A stretch of DNA of 34,967 nt from contig JASJAY010000050.1 in the NCBI GenBank assembly GCA_030066775.1, forward strand, positions 1 to 34,967, in the 5' to 3' direction. The notes under the pieces were generated by a model that was given only the letters and a program-made list of their open reading frames with translations, was not told the DNA's origin and did no database searches. This document shows, one piece after another, positions 18,425-28,170 of this stretch. The DNA is from Planctomycetota bacterium. GTDB lineage: Bacteria > Planctomycetota > PLA2 > JAEUHO01. Position 1 is the stretch's first letter. Each line of letters begins with the position of its first letter. The position numbers and the translations under genes were made by a program.

Positions 18425-19765
18425 CTACTTCTGCGCTTCCGCGGGCGGGAGGCGCTCGATGCGCGTGCCGTTGCCGACGGCGTCAGCGGGATAGAGCACC
18501 AGCTCGTCGTTCTCGTCGAGCCCGCTCAGGATCTCGCGCGAGCGGCCGTCGCGGATGCCCGTTTCGACGCGCACTCGCCGGGCCTTGTCGTCCACGATCT
18601 TGTATGCGTACCAGCCGTCGCGCTGGCGGAAGAGCGCGCCCTCGGGGGCGCGCAGCACGCTCTCCTTGGCGTCGAGGATCACGCGCACCTCCACGCGGAA
18701 GCCGTCGCCGAGCCCCGTGCCCTTGGCGTCGAACTTCACGATCACGCGCACGCGCTGCTGCTCGACGCCGAGCGAGGAGACCTTCTCGAAGGCGCTGGGC
18801 TCGACCCGCAGGAGCTCGCCCTCGAGCACGCGCTCGCCGAGCGCACGCCCGAAGATCTCGACCTTCATGCCGGGCCGCATGTGGGCCGCGTCTTCCGAGA
18901 GGTACTCGGCCTCGATCTCGAGCCGTTCGAGGTCGGCGATGTCGACGATGGGGGTGCCGGCCGCGACGAACTGCTCACTCTCCTTGTGCACGGCGAGGAC
19001 GGTGCCCGCCGCTGGGGCGACGATCGTCGTGCGGGCCAGGTCGGCCGTAATCGAGCGCAGGCTGGCGCGCAGGCCGCCCACCTGCTCGCGGTAGACCTTC
19101 TCCTCCCAGTCGTAGTCCGACAGCCGTGCCTCCAGGACCGCGCGCTCCAGGCGCGCGACGGAGATGGCGAGGCGGCGGATGCGGATGCGGTTGTCCTGGG
19201 CGTCGACGCGCTGTTTCGCCTGGGTCGCGGCCGTGCGCGCGTCGTCGAGCTCGCTGGGGGAGACGCGCTTCTCGCGCGCCAGGGGGATCAGGCGCTCGAG
19301 CTCGCGATCGGCCTGCTTCTGCAGCGCGACCAGCTCCTTGCGCTCGCCCTCCGCCACACGCAGTGCTTCGCTCGCGGTCTGCTCCAGCACGCGGGCACGC
19401 TCGATCTCCTGGGCCTTGGGCTTCTTCGTGCCGACGCCGTCGATGCGGCGCTCGATGGCGCGGATCTGCGACTCGATCTCCTGCACCCGGCTCTCCAGCG
19501 GCAGCGGGTCGATCACGGCGATCGTCTGCTTCTCGGTGACGGTGTCGCCCTCCTCCAGCCCGACACGCAGCAGGCGTCCCGCCACGGGGGCCGAGACCAC
19601 GAAGCGCTCGATCACCCGCGTCTTGCCCTGCTCCTCGAGCGTGTGGCGCACGCCGCCGCGGGTGACGTGCACCGCGTCGATGGGCACCGGCCGCGGGCGC
19701 TGGAACCACCAGATGCCGGCCGCCACGACCAGCGCGATCAGGATCCACATCAACCAACGACGCAT
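18425..19765 (-). CDS. HlyD-like periplasmic adaptor (membrane fusion protein)
   Basis: The product is 446 aa. One N-terminal TM helix (about 5-21) is followed by a biotinyl-lipoyl-like half (VVSAPVAGRLLRVGLEEGDTV), a long alpha-helical hairpin rich in Glu, Arg and Ala (about 80-230), the second lipoyl half (TTIVAPAAGTVLAVHKESEQFV), and beta-barrel domains (VRAPEGALFRQRDGWY). This is the MacA/HlyD adaptor layout. It follows the FtsX-type permease gene by 2 bases, so the three genes form an export set. The ATG at 19765 was preferred to a GTG two codons earlier. Confidence 0.9.
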   Translation of the reverse strand: MRRWLMWILIALVVAAGIWWFQRPRPVPIDAVHVTRGGVRHTLEEQGKTRVIERFVVSAPVAGRLLRVGLEEGDTVTEKQTIAVIDPLPLESRVQEIESQIRAIERRIDGVGTKKPKAQEIERARVLEQTASEALRVAEGERKELVALQKQADRELERLIPLAREKRVSPSELDDARTAATQAKQRVDAQDNRIRIRRLAISVARLERAVLEARLSDYDWEEKVYREQVGGLRASLRSITADLARTTIVAPAAGTVLAVHKESEQFVAAGTPIVDIADLERLEIEAEYLSEDAAHMRPGMKVEIFGRALGERVLEGELLRVEPSAFEKVSSLGVEQQRVRVIVKFDAKGTGLGDGFRVEVRVILDAKESVLRAPEGALFRQRDGWYAYKIVDDKARRVRVETGIRDGRSREILSGLDENDELVLYPADAVGNGTRIERLPPAEAQK

Positions 19766-19767
19766 GG

Positions 19768-22136
19768 TCACTCCCGGGTCTTCAGGACCTCGATCACGTT
19801 CGACTTGCGCAGGCGCCGGAGCACCAGGGCGTTCGCGATCACCGCAAAGACGACGATCGCGCAGACGCTCGTCACGACGTTCGAGGGATGCATGACGAAG
19901 GGGAATCGGTAGAGCTCGGTCGCGTACGCCTTCGAGAGCACCCAGCTCAGCCAGATGCCGAAGGCGATGCCCGGTATGAGCCCGAGCACCGTCAGCACGG
20001 CGCTCTCGCCGGCCAGCACGAGGCCGACCTCGCGCTGCGTACACCCGATGACGCGCATGGTGCCCAGCTCGCGGGCGCGCTCGGCCAGCGAGATCCGCGC
20101 CGTGTTGTAGAGCACGCCGAACGCAATCACGCCTGCGAAGAACAGCAGCACGGCGTTCGACAGCTGCTGGGACTCCTCGGCCGTGTCCCGGAACGCCTTG
20201 ACCGTGCGGTCCTTGAACGTGACCGCCGCGACGGCGGGCAGGTCCTTGAGCGCCGTGCCCAGCTCGTCCTCGTAGTGCGGATCGACGCGCAAGCGCACGC
20301 TGCTCATCACGTAGGACTCGTCGAGCCAGCGCGAGAGGAGCTCGATGTCGGCGTACGCGAAGGCGCCGAGGTACTCGTCCAGCACCGCCGTCACGGGCAA
20401 CGACAGCACGGGCCGCTCGCCCTCGAGGACGCGCACCTCCAACGTGTCGCCCCGCACGACGCCGAGCACGTCCGCCAGGGCCTGGGAGAGCATCAGGCCG
20501 TCCTCGGGCAGCGCCACGCGCCGCATGGAGCGATCGAGGAGGCCGTGCAGCTCCGTGTCGCGCGGCAGCCCCAGGATTCCCGTGCGCCGCGTTCGGGGAC
20601 CGTTGGCCAGCTCGACGGCCACGACAAGCTCCGGCTCGGCGGCGAGCACGCCCGGCTCGTGTCGCACTTCGTAGAGCGCCTCGCGGCCGCGCTTCTCGTG
20701 GAAGACGACGCGTGCGTCCTGGCGCTCGATGAGGCGGAACTGCGTGTCCACCATCGCGTCCCAGGCGTCGTAGATGTAGCTGGTGAAGAGCACGATGGCG
20801 GTCGCGAACGCGATCCCGACGGCTGCCATCGCGGCGCGGGCGGGCGTCCGCGCGACGTGGCGCAGCACCATGCGCGAGGCGAAGCCCATGCGGCGCCACA
20901 GGGGCCGCACGCGCTCGAAGAGCGTGCGGCCGTAGGTCGAGGGGGCGGCGGGCCGGAGGCCCTCGGCCGGATCGAGGCGCGCAACGGCGCGCACCGCCTG
21001 CAGCGCGCCGAGGGTCGCGAAGCCGACGCTCACGAACAACCCACCGGCGATCGCGTTCGTATCTATCTGGAACACGTAGAACGGCAGGTCGAAGAACTCC
21101 TTGTAGAGCGCGCCGATCGCGCTGGCGAACCAGAGCCCCAAGGCCGACCCGACGATCGCGCCGAGCAGGCCGACCAGGAGCGCGAGCTTGAGGTAGTGGG
21201 CGACGACCTGGGCGTTGGAGTAGCCGAACGCGCGGAAGATCGCGACCTGACCGCGCTGGGACCGCACGAGCCTCCCCATGAGGACGTTCAGCACGAACGC
21301 GGCGATCCCGAGGAACACGATCGGGACCACGCCGGCACTCGCCTCCATGCCCTCGATCTCGTCGTTCAGGTAGCGGTTCGAGGCCTGGTCCTTCAGCGCG
21401 TACGCGCCGATTGCTCCGTACTCCTCGAGGCGCTGGTCGATGCTCGCGATCACCTCCTGCACGTTGGCGCTGCGCTCTACCGTCGCGAGGATGTCGTTGA
21501 TGGCCTCCTCGTAGCCGAAGACGGACTCCGAGAAGGACTCGCTGAGCCACATGACCGTGAAGCGCTCGTGGTCCGGGATGATGTCGCCCGCCCCGCGGAT
21601 CAGGTACACGTGCTCGGGGCTCTGGGCGATGCCGACGATCCGGAGCGGCTGCTTCTTGTTGTTCATCAGCACGAGCAGGTCGTCGCCGACCTTCAGCCGG
21701 TGCTCGCGCGCGAAGCGATCCGCCAGGATCACCTGACGCGTGCCGTCGCCCTCGAACCACGATCCGGCCGTCATGTGCAGTCCGCAGAGGATGCGTCCGG
21801 GTCGATCCGGGACCGAGCTGGTGCGTCCGGAGCAGGGCTGCGCGATCCAGGGGATGTCGATCGTGACGTCGAAGACGATGCGCCCCTGGACCTCGCGGAT
21901 GCCGGGGATGCGCTCCACGTCGTAGAGCACGCTTCGGGGGGCGCGCTTGACCGGGGCGAAGACGTCGGCCATGCGGTAGCGGGCGTAGTAGGCGTCGCGC
22001 GACGTCGTGAGGCCGCTATACGAGGTCAGCATCGTGACGAGGCTGGCCACGCCGCAGGCGATGATGAGCACGATGGCGATGATCTGCGCGCGCATCGTGA
22101 GGAGGTTGCGCAACAGCTTCTTGTCGAGCGTGCGCC

Positions 22137-22140
<4 letters not shown>
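19768..22140 (-). CDS. ABC transporter permease with two FtsX domains
   Basis: The product is 790 aa. An N-terminal TM helix (about 17-40) precedes a large extracytoplasmic region. A first FtsX block of TM helices follows (about 265-390), then a linker, another TM, a second extracytoplasmic region and a final FtsX block (about 650-785) with the family segment [19 protein letters not shown]. This duplicated layout is typical of MacB/LolE-like and DevC-like mechanotransmission permeases. The ATG overlaps the ATPase gene by 4 bases. With the adaptor it should move a lipid, peptide or lipoprotein out of the inner membrane. The substrate is unknown. Confidence 0.92.
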
Positions 22141-22859
<719 letters not shown>

Positions 22860-22921
22860 ATCCTCAGAGCATAGGACTCATGCCGCCCCGGCTCCGGGAT
22901 TTGCCCTCTGCGCCGCTCCCG

Positions 22922-22941
22922 AAACCGGCGCTCCGGTTTTT
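22922..22941 (+). terminator. Hairpin with T-run between divergent genes
   Basis: AAACCGG (22922-22928), loop CGCT, CCGGTTT (22933-22939), then TT. On the plus strand this looks like a weak intrinsic terminator or leader attenuator 56 bases before the lipoprotein ATG. Its role is unclear because no plus-strand gene lies immediately upstream. Confidence 0.35.
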
Positions 22942-22996
22942 CCCGTAACACATCCGACCCGGAGGCGCTTCGGGGGCAGATCGAAGGAGAGCCCCC

Positions 22997-23668
22997 ATGC
23001 ATCGCACCGCCGTCCTCACCGTCCTGCTCGGCCTGTCCGCCCTCGTCCTCCCCGCCTGCGGCGGGGGTGGCGGCGGGCCCGAGGAGATCAGCCTCGACGC
23101 CCCGTTCGAGCCCGGCCTGACGGGCATGACGCTCAACCGCAACAACGGCGAGACGATTCGCGGCAACCCGGGCATCAAGCCGCCCGTCGGCGACCTCGAG
23201 ACGGCCGGCTTCACCCAGACCTACCGTGCGATCTACAGCTTCGCCCTGCCGGAGATCCCGGAGGGGGCCGAGCTCGTCTCCGCCGAGATGATCCTCTTCC
23301 AACGCGCCGTGGTCGGCGACCCCATGGGCCTGATGCAGATGATCATCGTGGACCACATCGACATGGGCGCGACGTACGACGGCACGGCCTTCGACGACCG
23401 AACCCTGGGCACCGTCAGCGACGCGAACGGCCAGCCCGTGCCGCTCAGCACCGACGCGAGCCTCGGCGAGCGGACGATCGACGTGACCGCCGAGGTCCAG
23501 GCCGACATCGACGCCGGTCGCGGCCGTAGCCAGTACCGCCTCCGGGGGCTCATCGACGCCCCCAACGGCAACGGCGAGAGCGATCTGATCAACTTCTCCG
23601 ACGGTCGGGACCCGGTCGACCGAACCCCCCGCATCGTGCTCACCTTCCGCGTGCTCGAGAACGACTAG
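22997..23668 (+). CDS. Lipoprotein with a DNRLRE-like beta-sandwich domain
   Basis: The product is 223 aa. A signal peptide ends in a lipobox (LPAC, C21) followed by six glycines. The remainder reads like the beta-sandwich DNRLRE/CBM96-type domain: a Tyr/Phe-rich strand (AIYSFALPEIPEGAELVSAEMILFQ), then WxV-like strands and a final RIVLTFRVLE strand after a SDGRDPVDRTP turn. Such domains occur in secreted surface proteins of Planctomycetota and others, often with sugar- or wall-linked roles. The assignment is from pattern memory and the function is unknown. GAAGGAG is 6 bases before the ATG. A hairpin terminator follows. Confidence 0.82.
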   Translation: MHRTAVLTVLLGLSALVLPACGGGGGGPEEISLDAPFEPGLTGMTLNRNNGETIRGNPGIKPPVGDLETAGFTQTYRAIYSFALPEIPEGAELVSAEMILFQRAVVGDPMGLMQMIIVDHIDMGATYDGTAFDDRTLGTVSDANGQPVPLSTDASLGERTIDVTAEVQADIDAGRGRSQYRLRGLIDAPNGNGESDLINFSDGRDPVDRTPRIVLTFRVLEND

Positions 23669-23694
23669 CCTGAAGACCCCGTCCCGAACGAAGA

Positions 23695-23724
23695 AGAGGG
23701 CCCGCGGATGCGGGCCCTCTCTTC
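23695..23724. terminator. Bidirectional intrinsic terminator
   Basis: An 11-bp stem, AGAGGGCCCGC (23695-23705) and GCGGGCCCTCT (23710-23720), has the tetraloop GGAT and is followed by CTTCGTTT on the plus strand. It lies between the convergent ends at 23668 and 23747, so it can serve both lipoprotein genes. The minus-strand downstream side (TCTTCGTTC) is also T-rich. Confidence 0.8.
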
Positions 23725-23746
23725 GTTTCGTGGGGAGCTGGTCGCG

Positions 23747-24637
23747 CTAGGGGCGACGGATCAGGATCTTCATGGTCGCGAACTGCCGGACGCTCGAGCC
23801 GTCGACGTTTGCCACGCCCCACTGACCGCGGCTGCTCGAGTAGCGCAGGGCGACCTCGCGGTGGTTGACGCCGCGGGTGTCGCCGGGTCCCTGCGTGATG
23901 TGCAGGATCGCGTTCTCCGTGAGGCCCGAGCCGTCGTACCAAAGCGTCGAGCGGGCAGTGGTCGCGTTGAAGGCGTCTACGACGGCGCTGGGTGCGACCA
24001 TCACGACGTTGAACGCCGCGCGACGCGGGAGGTCGCGGCCGTTCTGGTTCATGATCGACCATTGGCCCCCGGTCCAGTGGGTGCGGACCGAGTCGCGATT
24101 GGCGGCGCCGAAGCTGCCGTCACGGAGCGAGAGGCGCTGCGTCACGAAGACGCGCGTGTCGCGGGCGCCGTGCAGCGGGCCAGCCGTACGCGGCATGTGC
24201 GTGATCGGCTGCCCGTTCCGCGTCACCTCGTGGACGAACATGTTCTGGGTGGGCTCGAAGAGCGAGACGTTGAAGGCCATGCCGGGTCGCATCGTCGGCT
24301 CCGCGGTGATGTCCATGTTCTGGATGAACCACCGGCCGAGGGGCAGCGCGTCGCCGGCACCAGCGTCGTAGAGCACGCCGACGAACGAGTGGTTGTGCTG
24401 GCCGGAGAGCCCCTCCGGGCTGCGGTTCTGGGTGACGAGGATCACGAGATCCGGGCGCCCGAAGGTGAGCGGGTTCTCGAGCATGGTCGCGTTCGCGACC
24501 GCGTTGGCGTTGGTCACGGTGTGGACGAAGTCGCGCGGGATGGCCACCGCGGGGGCATCGCCGCCGCCACCACCGCCACCGCAGGCGGCCGTGGTCACGA
24601 GCACGAAGAGGAGCGAGAGGGCGAGTCGGGGCGTCAT
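23747..24637 (-). CDS. Lipoprotein made of three repeated domains
   Basis: The product is 296 aa. The signal peptide has a lipobox TTAAC (C19) followed by seven glycines. The mature part consists of three repeats of about 80-90 residues (about 37-129, 133-215 and 217-296). The repeats share an N-terminal VHxV/AFN segment, a middle block DP/RxVxxVTQ followed by a Trp-containing strand (GRWFIQN, GGQWSIMN, RGQWGVAN), and a strand such as AFNVSLFEP, AFNVVMVAP or QFATMKILI. The pattern resembles a secreted repeat family of unknown role (possibly DUF7452, from memory and unverified). An AGGAG site lies 9 bases before the ATG. It is convergent with the DNRLRE-like lipoprotein. Confidence 0.85.
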   Translation of the reverse strand: MTPRLALSLLFVLVTTAACGGGGGGGDAPAVAIPRDFVHTVTNANAVANATMLENPLTFGRPDLVILVTQNRSPEGLSGQHNHSFVGVLYDAGAGDALPLGRWFIQNMDITAEPTMRPGMAFNVSLFEPTQNMFVHEVTRNGQPITHMPRTAGPLHGARDTRVFVTQRLSLRDGSFGAANRDSVRTHWTGGQWSIMNQNGRDLPRRAAFNVVMVAPSAVVDAFNATTARSTLWYDGSGLTENAILHITQGPGDTRGVNHREVALRYSSSRGQWGVANVDGSSVRQFATMKILIRRP

Positions 24638-24831
24638 GGGAAGGCTCCTGGCGCCCGGAGGGCGCGGGAAACGGATCGCTGGGGCTAGAACGGCACGCCC
24701 CTCCGAGCTCGCGACAGCCCATTCCGAATTCGGCCCAGGCGCCTGTTTCTCGGGCTCTGCACCCGCGTCGCGGCAGCTTCCGCAACGTCGCCTTTACATG
24801 TCGAAGCCACCCGGCCTTTCGTCCTCCAGAT

Positions 24832-24850
24832 TCGACATCGGGGATGTCGA
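24832..24850. promoter_or_regulatory. 8-bp-arm inverted repeat upstream of a lipoprotein gene
   Basis: TCGACATC (24832-24839), spacer GGG, GATGTCGA (24843-24850). It ends 43 bases before the ATG at 24894, within the divergent region between two lipoprotein genes. It could be an operator. No regulator is suggested by nearby genes. Confidence 0.4.
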
Positions 24851-24893
24851 TACGGCTGAACACACATCCAGCGCGCCACACAGGGGGGTAGCA

Positions 24894-25685
24894 ATGGCCA
24901 AGTACAGCACTTTGATCGCGGTGCTCTTCGTCTTCACCGCATGCGGTGGGGGCGGCGGGAGCCTCGTCGGCGCGGCGCCGACGCCCGAGAACGTCCTCGC
25001 TCAGCAGATGTTCGAGGGATGCGGCGTGGACGGCCTGACCGTCTATCGTCTCGTCGAGGAGCAGCCGATCGCGCTGCTCGAGAGCGGTTCCGCCATTCCG
25101 CCGTCGATCTTCGTCACCGAGGTGAGCACGCAGGACGCGTACTTCATCTGGCAGACGAACCTCGATCTCGACATTCCGATCGACTTCGAGGTCCGCACCG
25201 AGTTCAAGGACGCCAACGGCGATCCGATGCTCCCGACCGACATGCAGACCTACGTGACCATCCTCCACGGCGACCTCCTGGACGCCTGGACGTTGCTCCC
25301 CTCGATGCCTCCGGGCAGCATGATCACGCACACGATCTCGACGCCGAAGGCGCAGCCCGGCGAGCCGATCATCGACGCGGTCATCACGCACGGCATCGGT
25401 GTCAACGGTGCGCTCGTCACCACGTCGGGCGACTACACCGCGGACGACGGCCTCGGTTGCGTGACCACGCTCCACTGGGAGAACCTGGCGCTTCAGCTGC
25501 CGGCCTACCAGCAGCACCCGGTCCAGGGCACCATGGAGCTCGACTACATGGTCGCCCTCGACAACCTCACGGGCACCATCGACTACAACGGTGTGCTTCC
25601 GGCCGACCTCGAGCTCAGCATCAACGGCGGCGGCGTGCACCTCTACGACTACGACCCGGCCACGGACGCCGTGTCGCCGAAGTAG
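24894..25685 (+). CDS. Lipoprotein of unknown function
   Basis: The product is 263 aa. A short signal peptide ends in a lipobox FTAC (C17) followed by five glycines. The mature part is acidic and beta-rich, with one pair of cysteines (FEGCGVDG and DGLGCVTTLHW) that could form a disulfide. I do not recognise a domain. The ATG follows a GGGGGGTAGCA stretch. It lies divergently from the three-repeat lipoprotein and ends in a strong terminator, so it is a single-gene unit. Confidence 0.8.
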   Translation: MAKYSTLIAVLFVFTACGGGGGSLVGAAPTPENVLAQQMFEGCGVDGLTVYRLVEEQPIALLESGSAIPPSIFVTEVSTQDAYFIWQTNLDLDIPIDFEVRTEFKDANGDPMLPTDMQTYVTILHGDLLDAWTLLPSMPPGSMITHTISTPKAQPGEPIIDAVITHGIGVNGALVTTSGDYTADDGLGCVTTLHWENLALQLPAYQQHPVQGTMELDYMVALDNLTGTIDYNGVLPADLELSINGGGVHLYDYDPATDAVSPK

Positions 25686-25727
25686 GCAGACCTCGCGGCT
25701 CTGCCGCGGTCCAGTCCAAGACCAGCT

Positions 25728-25770
25728 CGCGCGCGGCGACCCTCGAGGTCGCCGCGCGCGCTTCATTTCG
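25728..25770 (+). terminator. Intrinsic terminator, 14-bp stem
   Basis: CGCGCGCGGCGACC (25728-25741) pairs perfectly with GGTCGCCGCGCGCG (25747-25760) around the loop CTCGA, followed by CTTCATTT. It lies 42 bases after the lipoprotein stop and upstream of the next plus-strand gene, separating the two transcripts. Confidence 0.82.
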
Positions 25771-25812
25771 GGCGGGGTGCTACCCTCGCGGCGTCCAAGC
25801 CGCGGAGGCCCC

Positions 25813-26940
25813 ATGCGACGACTTGCGCCCGCCCTGCTCCTGCTGCTCTTCGCCACGCCCGCCGCGTCGAAGGACTCGACGACGCTGTCCCCGGGCTACT
25901 TGCGGATCGTGCACCTGACGGACGGCCTGCGCTCGGCATCCCCGAAGCAGAACCTGCGCAAGCTGAAGGACAGCAGCATCTACAAGACGGCACAGAGGGC
26001 CGGCCTGGACCTCACCAAGCCGCCGCATGACCTGATCGCGTACAGCTACGAGAACAACCGCTTGTTCTACGTCTTCTACAAGGTGCTCGAAGGCATCGTC
26101 AGCGACCGGCCGTACGTGATCCAGCGCATCAAGAAGACGGTGCGCAACTGGACCAACGCGGAGGAGCCCCCCGAGGAGATCGTCACGTACCAGGTGGAGA
26201 CCTTCAAGACGCTCGCCGGCTCCCTCAAGCGCGCGGACCAGCACTTCGGCAGCTTCGGCCTGCGCACGATGCACAAGCGCGAGGTTGTCAAGGAGTACGA
26301 GATCGGCATCGCGACCATCCGGGGCGATGCCGAGGGCCGCACGTGGCCCTACGAGGAGCGCAAGCTCTACCGCTTGAATCAGCCCTACCAGGCGGAGATC
26401 GGCATCTACGACAACGTCCGCTTCGAGCAGGCCATCAAGTGGACCCTGTCCGTCTCGTTCGACAGGGAGGGCTTCCGGATCCATGCACCGGAGCTCGGTA
26501 TCGACGCCCCGTCGACCCTGCCCGAGGCGCGGCGCGCACACGCAGATCCGAACAAGCAGAGCGAGGGCACGGTGCTGAGACCCGGTCGGGTGGGGGACGC
26601 CAAGATCGGCGAAGGCGGCGTCAACGCGCTCACCGCCCTAGGTAAGACGCGCCGCGTGGACCGCCTCGAGAATGGGGCTGCCTATCACCAGCTCGACTCC
26701 GAGATCACCGCGTTCGTCGACAAGGAGGGCGTCGTGCGCTCGATGATCACGCATGCGGCCTTTGCCGGCATGACCGACCGGGGCATTCGCCACGGTGCGA
26801 AACGAAGCGACGTGATGAAGACGTACGGCGTGCCCAAGAAGCAGTACGCCGACGCGGAGACGTGGTTCTACGACGGCATTCGCTTCACGTTCGACGGGTA
26901 CCACCGAGTGGTGCGCATGAGCCTTACGAGGTTGAAGTAG
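25813..26940 (+). CDS. Secreted protein of unknown function
   Basis: The product is 375 aa. A signal peptide (about 1-19, ending ATPAASK) sends it out of the cytoplasm; no lipobox is present. The mature protein is basic with no recognised domain. A short compact motif at the C-terminus, GIRHGAKRSDVMKTYGVPKK followed by WFYDGIRFTFDGYHRVVRM, has the look of a beta-hairpin domain found in small envelope proteins, where G..R.DV...YG.P precedes an aromatic strand. The GGAGG site 5 bases before the ATG supports this start. Nothing nearby indicates its role. Confidence 0.75.
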   Translation: MRRLAPALLLLLFATPAASKDSTTLSPGYLRIVHLTDGLRSASPKQNLRKLKDSSIYKTAQRAGLDLTKPPHDLIAYSYENNRLFYVFYKVLEGIVSDRPYVIQRIKKTVRNWTNAEEPPEEIVTYQVETFKTLAGSLKRADQHFGSFGLRTMHKREVVKEYEIGIATIRGDAEGRTWPYEERKLYRLNQPYQAEIGIYDNVRFEQAIKWTLSVSFDREGFRIHAPELGIDAPSTLPEARRAHADPNKQSEGTVLRPGRVGDAKIGEGGVNALTALGKTRRVDRLENGAAYHQLDSEITAFVDKEGVVRSMITHAAFAGMTDRGIRHGAKRSDVMKTYGVPKKQYADAETWFYDGIRFTFDGYHRVVRMSLTRLK

Positions 26941-27199
26941 CGGCTCAGCTGCGCGGGAAGAAACCCGGCCCGTCCAGGCAGACGAACGAAGGGACGTTCA
27001 TGGTGTGGGGTACTTGTGACTCCGACGCCTACCCGGACGGGCCTATGCTGCAAATCGACCATCCCGGCGGCGCACTACAGTCGAGGCGTTAAGACGACGC
27101 CTACGTCGCGGCAAACGTGTTGGGACTTCTTTCGATGTATGTCACGCGTAGGTCGTATCGCGTCACTTGTTTGCCTGCGGTTTTGCACTAGCGAGTCGA
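26941..27199. other. Intergenic region between convergent ends, no gene supported
   Basis: This 259-base gap has lower GC content than its surroundings. It contains a 30-codon frame at 27000-27092, preceded by AAGGG, and a small hairpin AGGCGT-TAAGACG-ACGCCT near 27085-27103 that overlaps that frame's stop. Neither is convincing. No intrinsic terminator for either flanking gene is obvious. Confidence 0.5.
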
Positions 27200-28159
27200 T
27201 CAGCCGAAGGTCTCTTCCAGCTGCTGGACCTGCGTATCCGTCCGCGTCCACAGCAAGAGGGCGCGGTAGACGCTGCTTGCGATGAGGACGAGGCTCGCGA
27301 CGTAGAACGCGAAAGCCCACGTCACGTTCCACAGCGTCGCCCATAGCGGTGGGGCGGGCCCATACAGGGGGCCTGCGAACTCGGAGGTGATGTAGGCGCC
27401 GATCAAGGCGACGGCGACCGCCCACTTCCACAGGCTGTGGATCGCCGTCGTGAGCACGCCGGGCACGCTCCGATATGCCAGGTGAGCGCTAGCAGCGATC
27501 GATGTGGCAAGGAGGAGCAGCACGAACAGGGGGCTCAGCCACGAGGCTCCCCAGGCGTTGCCCGTCAGGGCCATCGCGGCCCAGGACGTCGGAATCGGTG
27601 CGCAGAGCAGGACGAGAGCGAGGCTGCCGCAGGCGCCGACGGTGAGGCGCGGCAGTCTGCGGTCGGGGAACGCGCTCTGGACCGCGCTCGCCGCCACGAC
27701 GCACGTGAGCATGAGCATGACGACGGGGCGTGCCTGGAGGAGGTAGGTCGGCGGGGGGCGCTCGCTGGTGACGCGCAGGAACCCCTCGAGCAGCCCGCTC
27801 ACGTCCGTTGCCGGGATCCGGATCGCGAAGGCGATGAGCGGAAGGATCACGAGGGCTGCCGTGGCCGCGCGCCGCCGGACGCGGACGAGCAGGTAGCACG
27901 CCACGGCCGCCAGGATCCAAGCGACCACGGATGCGATTTGGGCCGGGGGATAGCTGCCGAGGTAGCCCAGCGGCCACACCCAGCTGGTGTCCGTCAACGT
28001 CCACGAGACCTTCGGGACAAGCGTTGCGACGACGAGCACGATCGCCGTGATGCGCGTCCACCGGTCGGCGCCGTGGAGCATGCGTACCTCGAACGGCGTC
28101 ATCGCACGAAGCAACTCGTCCGTTGGGGCCGATGCCTTCCGTGTGCGTGACTCCACCAT
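27200..28159 (-). CDS. Multi-pass membrane protein of unknown function
   Basis: The product is about 319 aa. After a polar N-terminus, seven or eight hydrophobic segments are spread along the protein (for example ITAIVLVVATLVPKVSW, ASVVAWILAAVACYLLV and ATLWNVTWAFAFYVASLVLI). The C-terminus ends in a polar tail with QVQQLEETFG. No transporter or enzyme motif is recognised. The ATG at 28159 was chosen because it falls just after the deacetylase gene, from which it is separated by 11 bases. It may be the third gene of that operon. No clear ribosome site is seen, so the start is uncertain. Confidence 0.75.
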   Translation of the reverse strand: MVESRTRKASAPTDELLRAMTPFEVRMLHGADRWTRITAIVLVVATLVPKVSWTLTDTSWVWPLGYLGSYPPAQIASVVAWILAAVACYLLVRVRRRAATAALVILPLIAFAIRIPATDVSGLLEGFLRVTSERPPPTYLLQARPVVMLMLTCVVAASAVQSAFPDRRLPRLTVGACGSLALVLLCAPIPTSWAAMALTGNAWGASWLSPLFVLLLLATSIAASAHLAYRSVPGVLTTAIHSLWKWAVAVALIGAYITSEFAGPLYGPAPPLWATLWNVTWAFAFYVASLVLIASSVYRALLLWTRTDTQVQQLEETFG

Positions 28160-28170
28160 GCGCCGCGAGT

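Noticed and set aside
24120-25856. Minus-strand frame of 578 codons spanning the unknown lipoprotein
   Set aside because: It runs against two well-supported lipoproteins and a terminator, and is Arg-rich low-complexity in translation.
26862-27092. Short frame with a 30-codon reading (ATG at 27000) after an AAGGG site
   Set aside because: It has no homology I can recognise, codon use is not like neighbouring genes, and a hairpin overlaps its stop. It is recorded only as part of the intergenic description.
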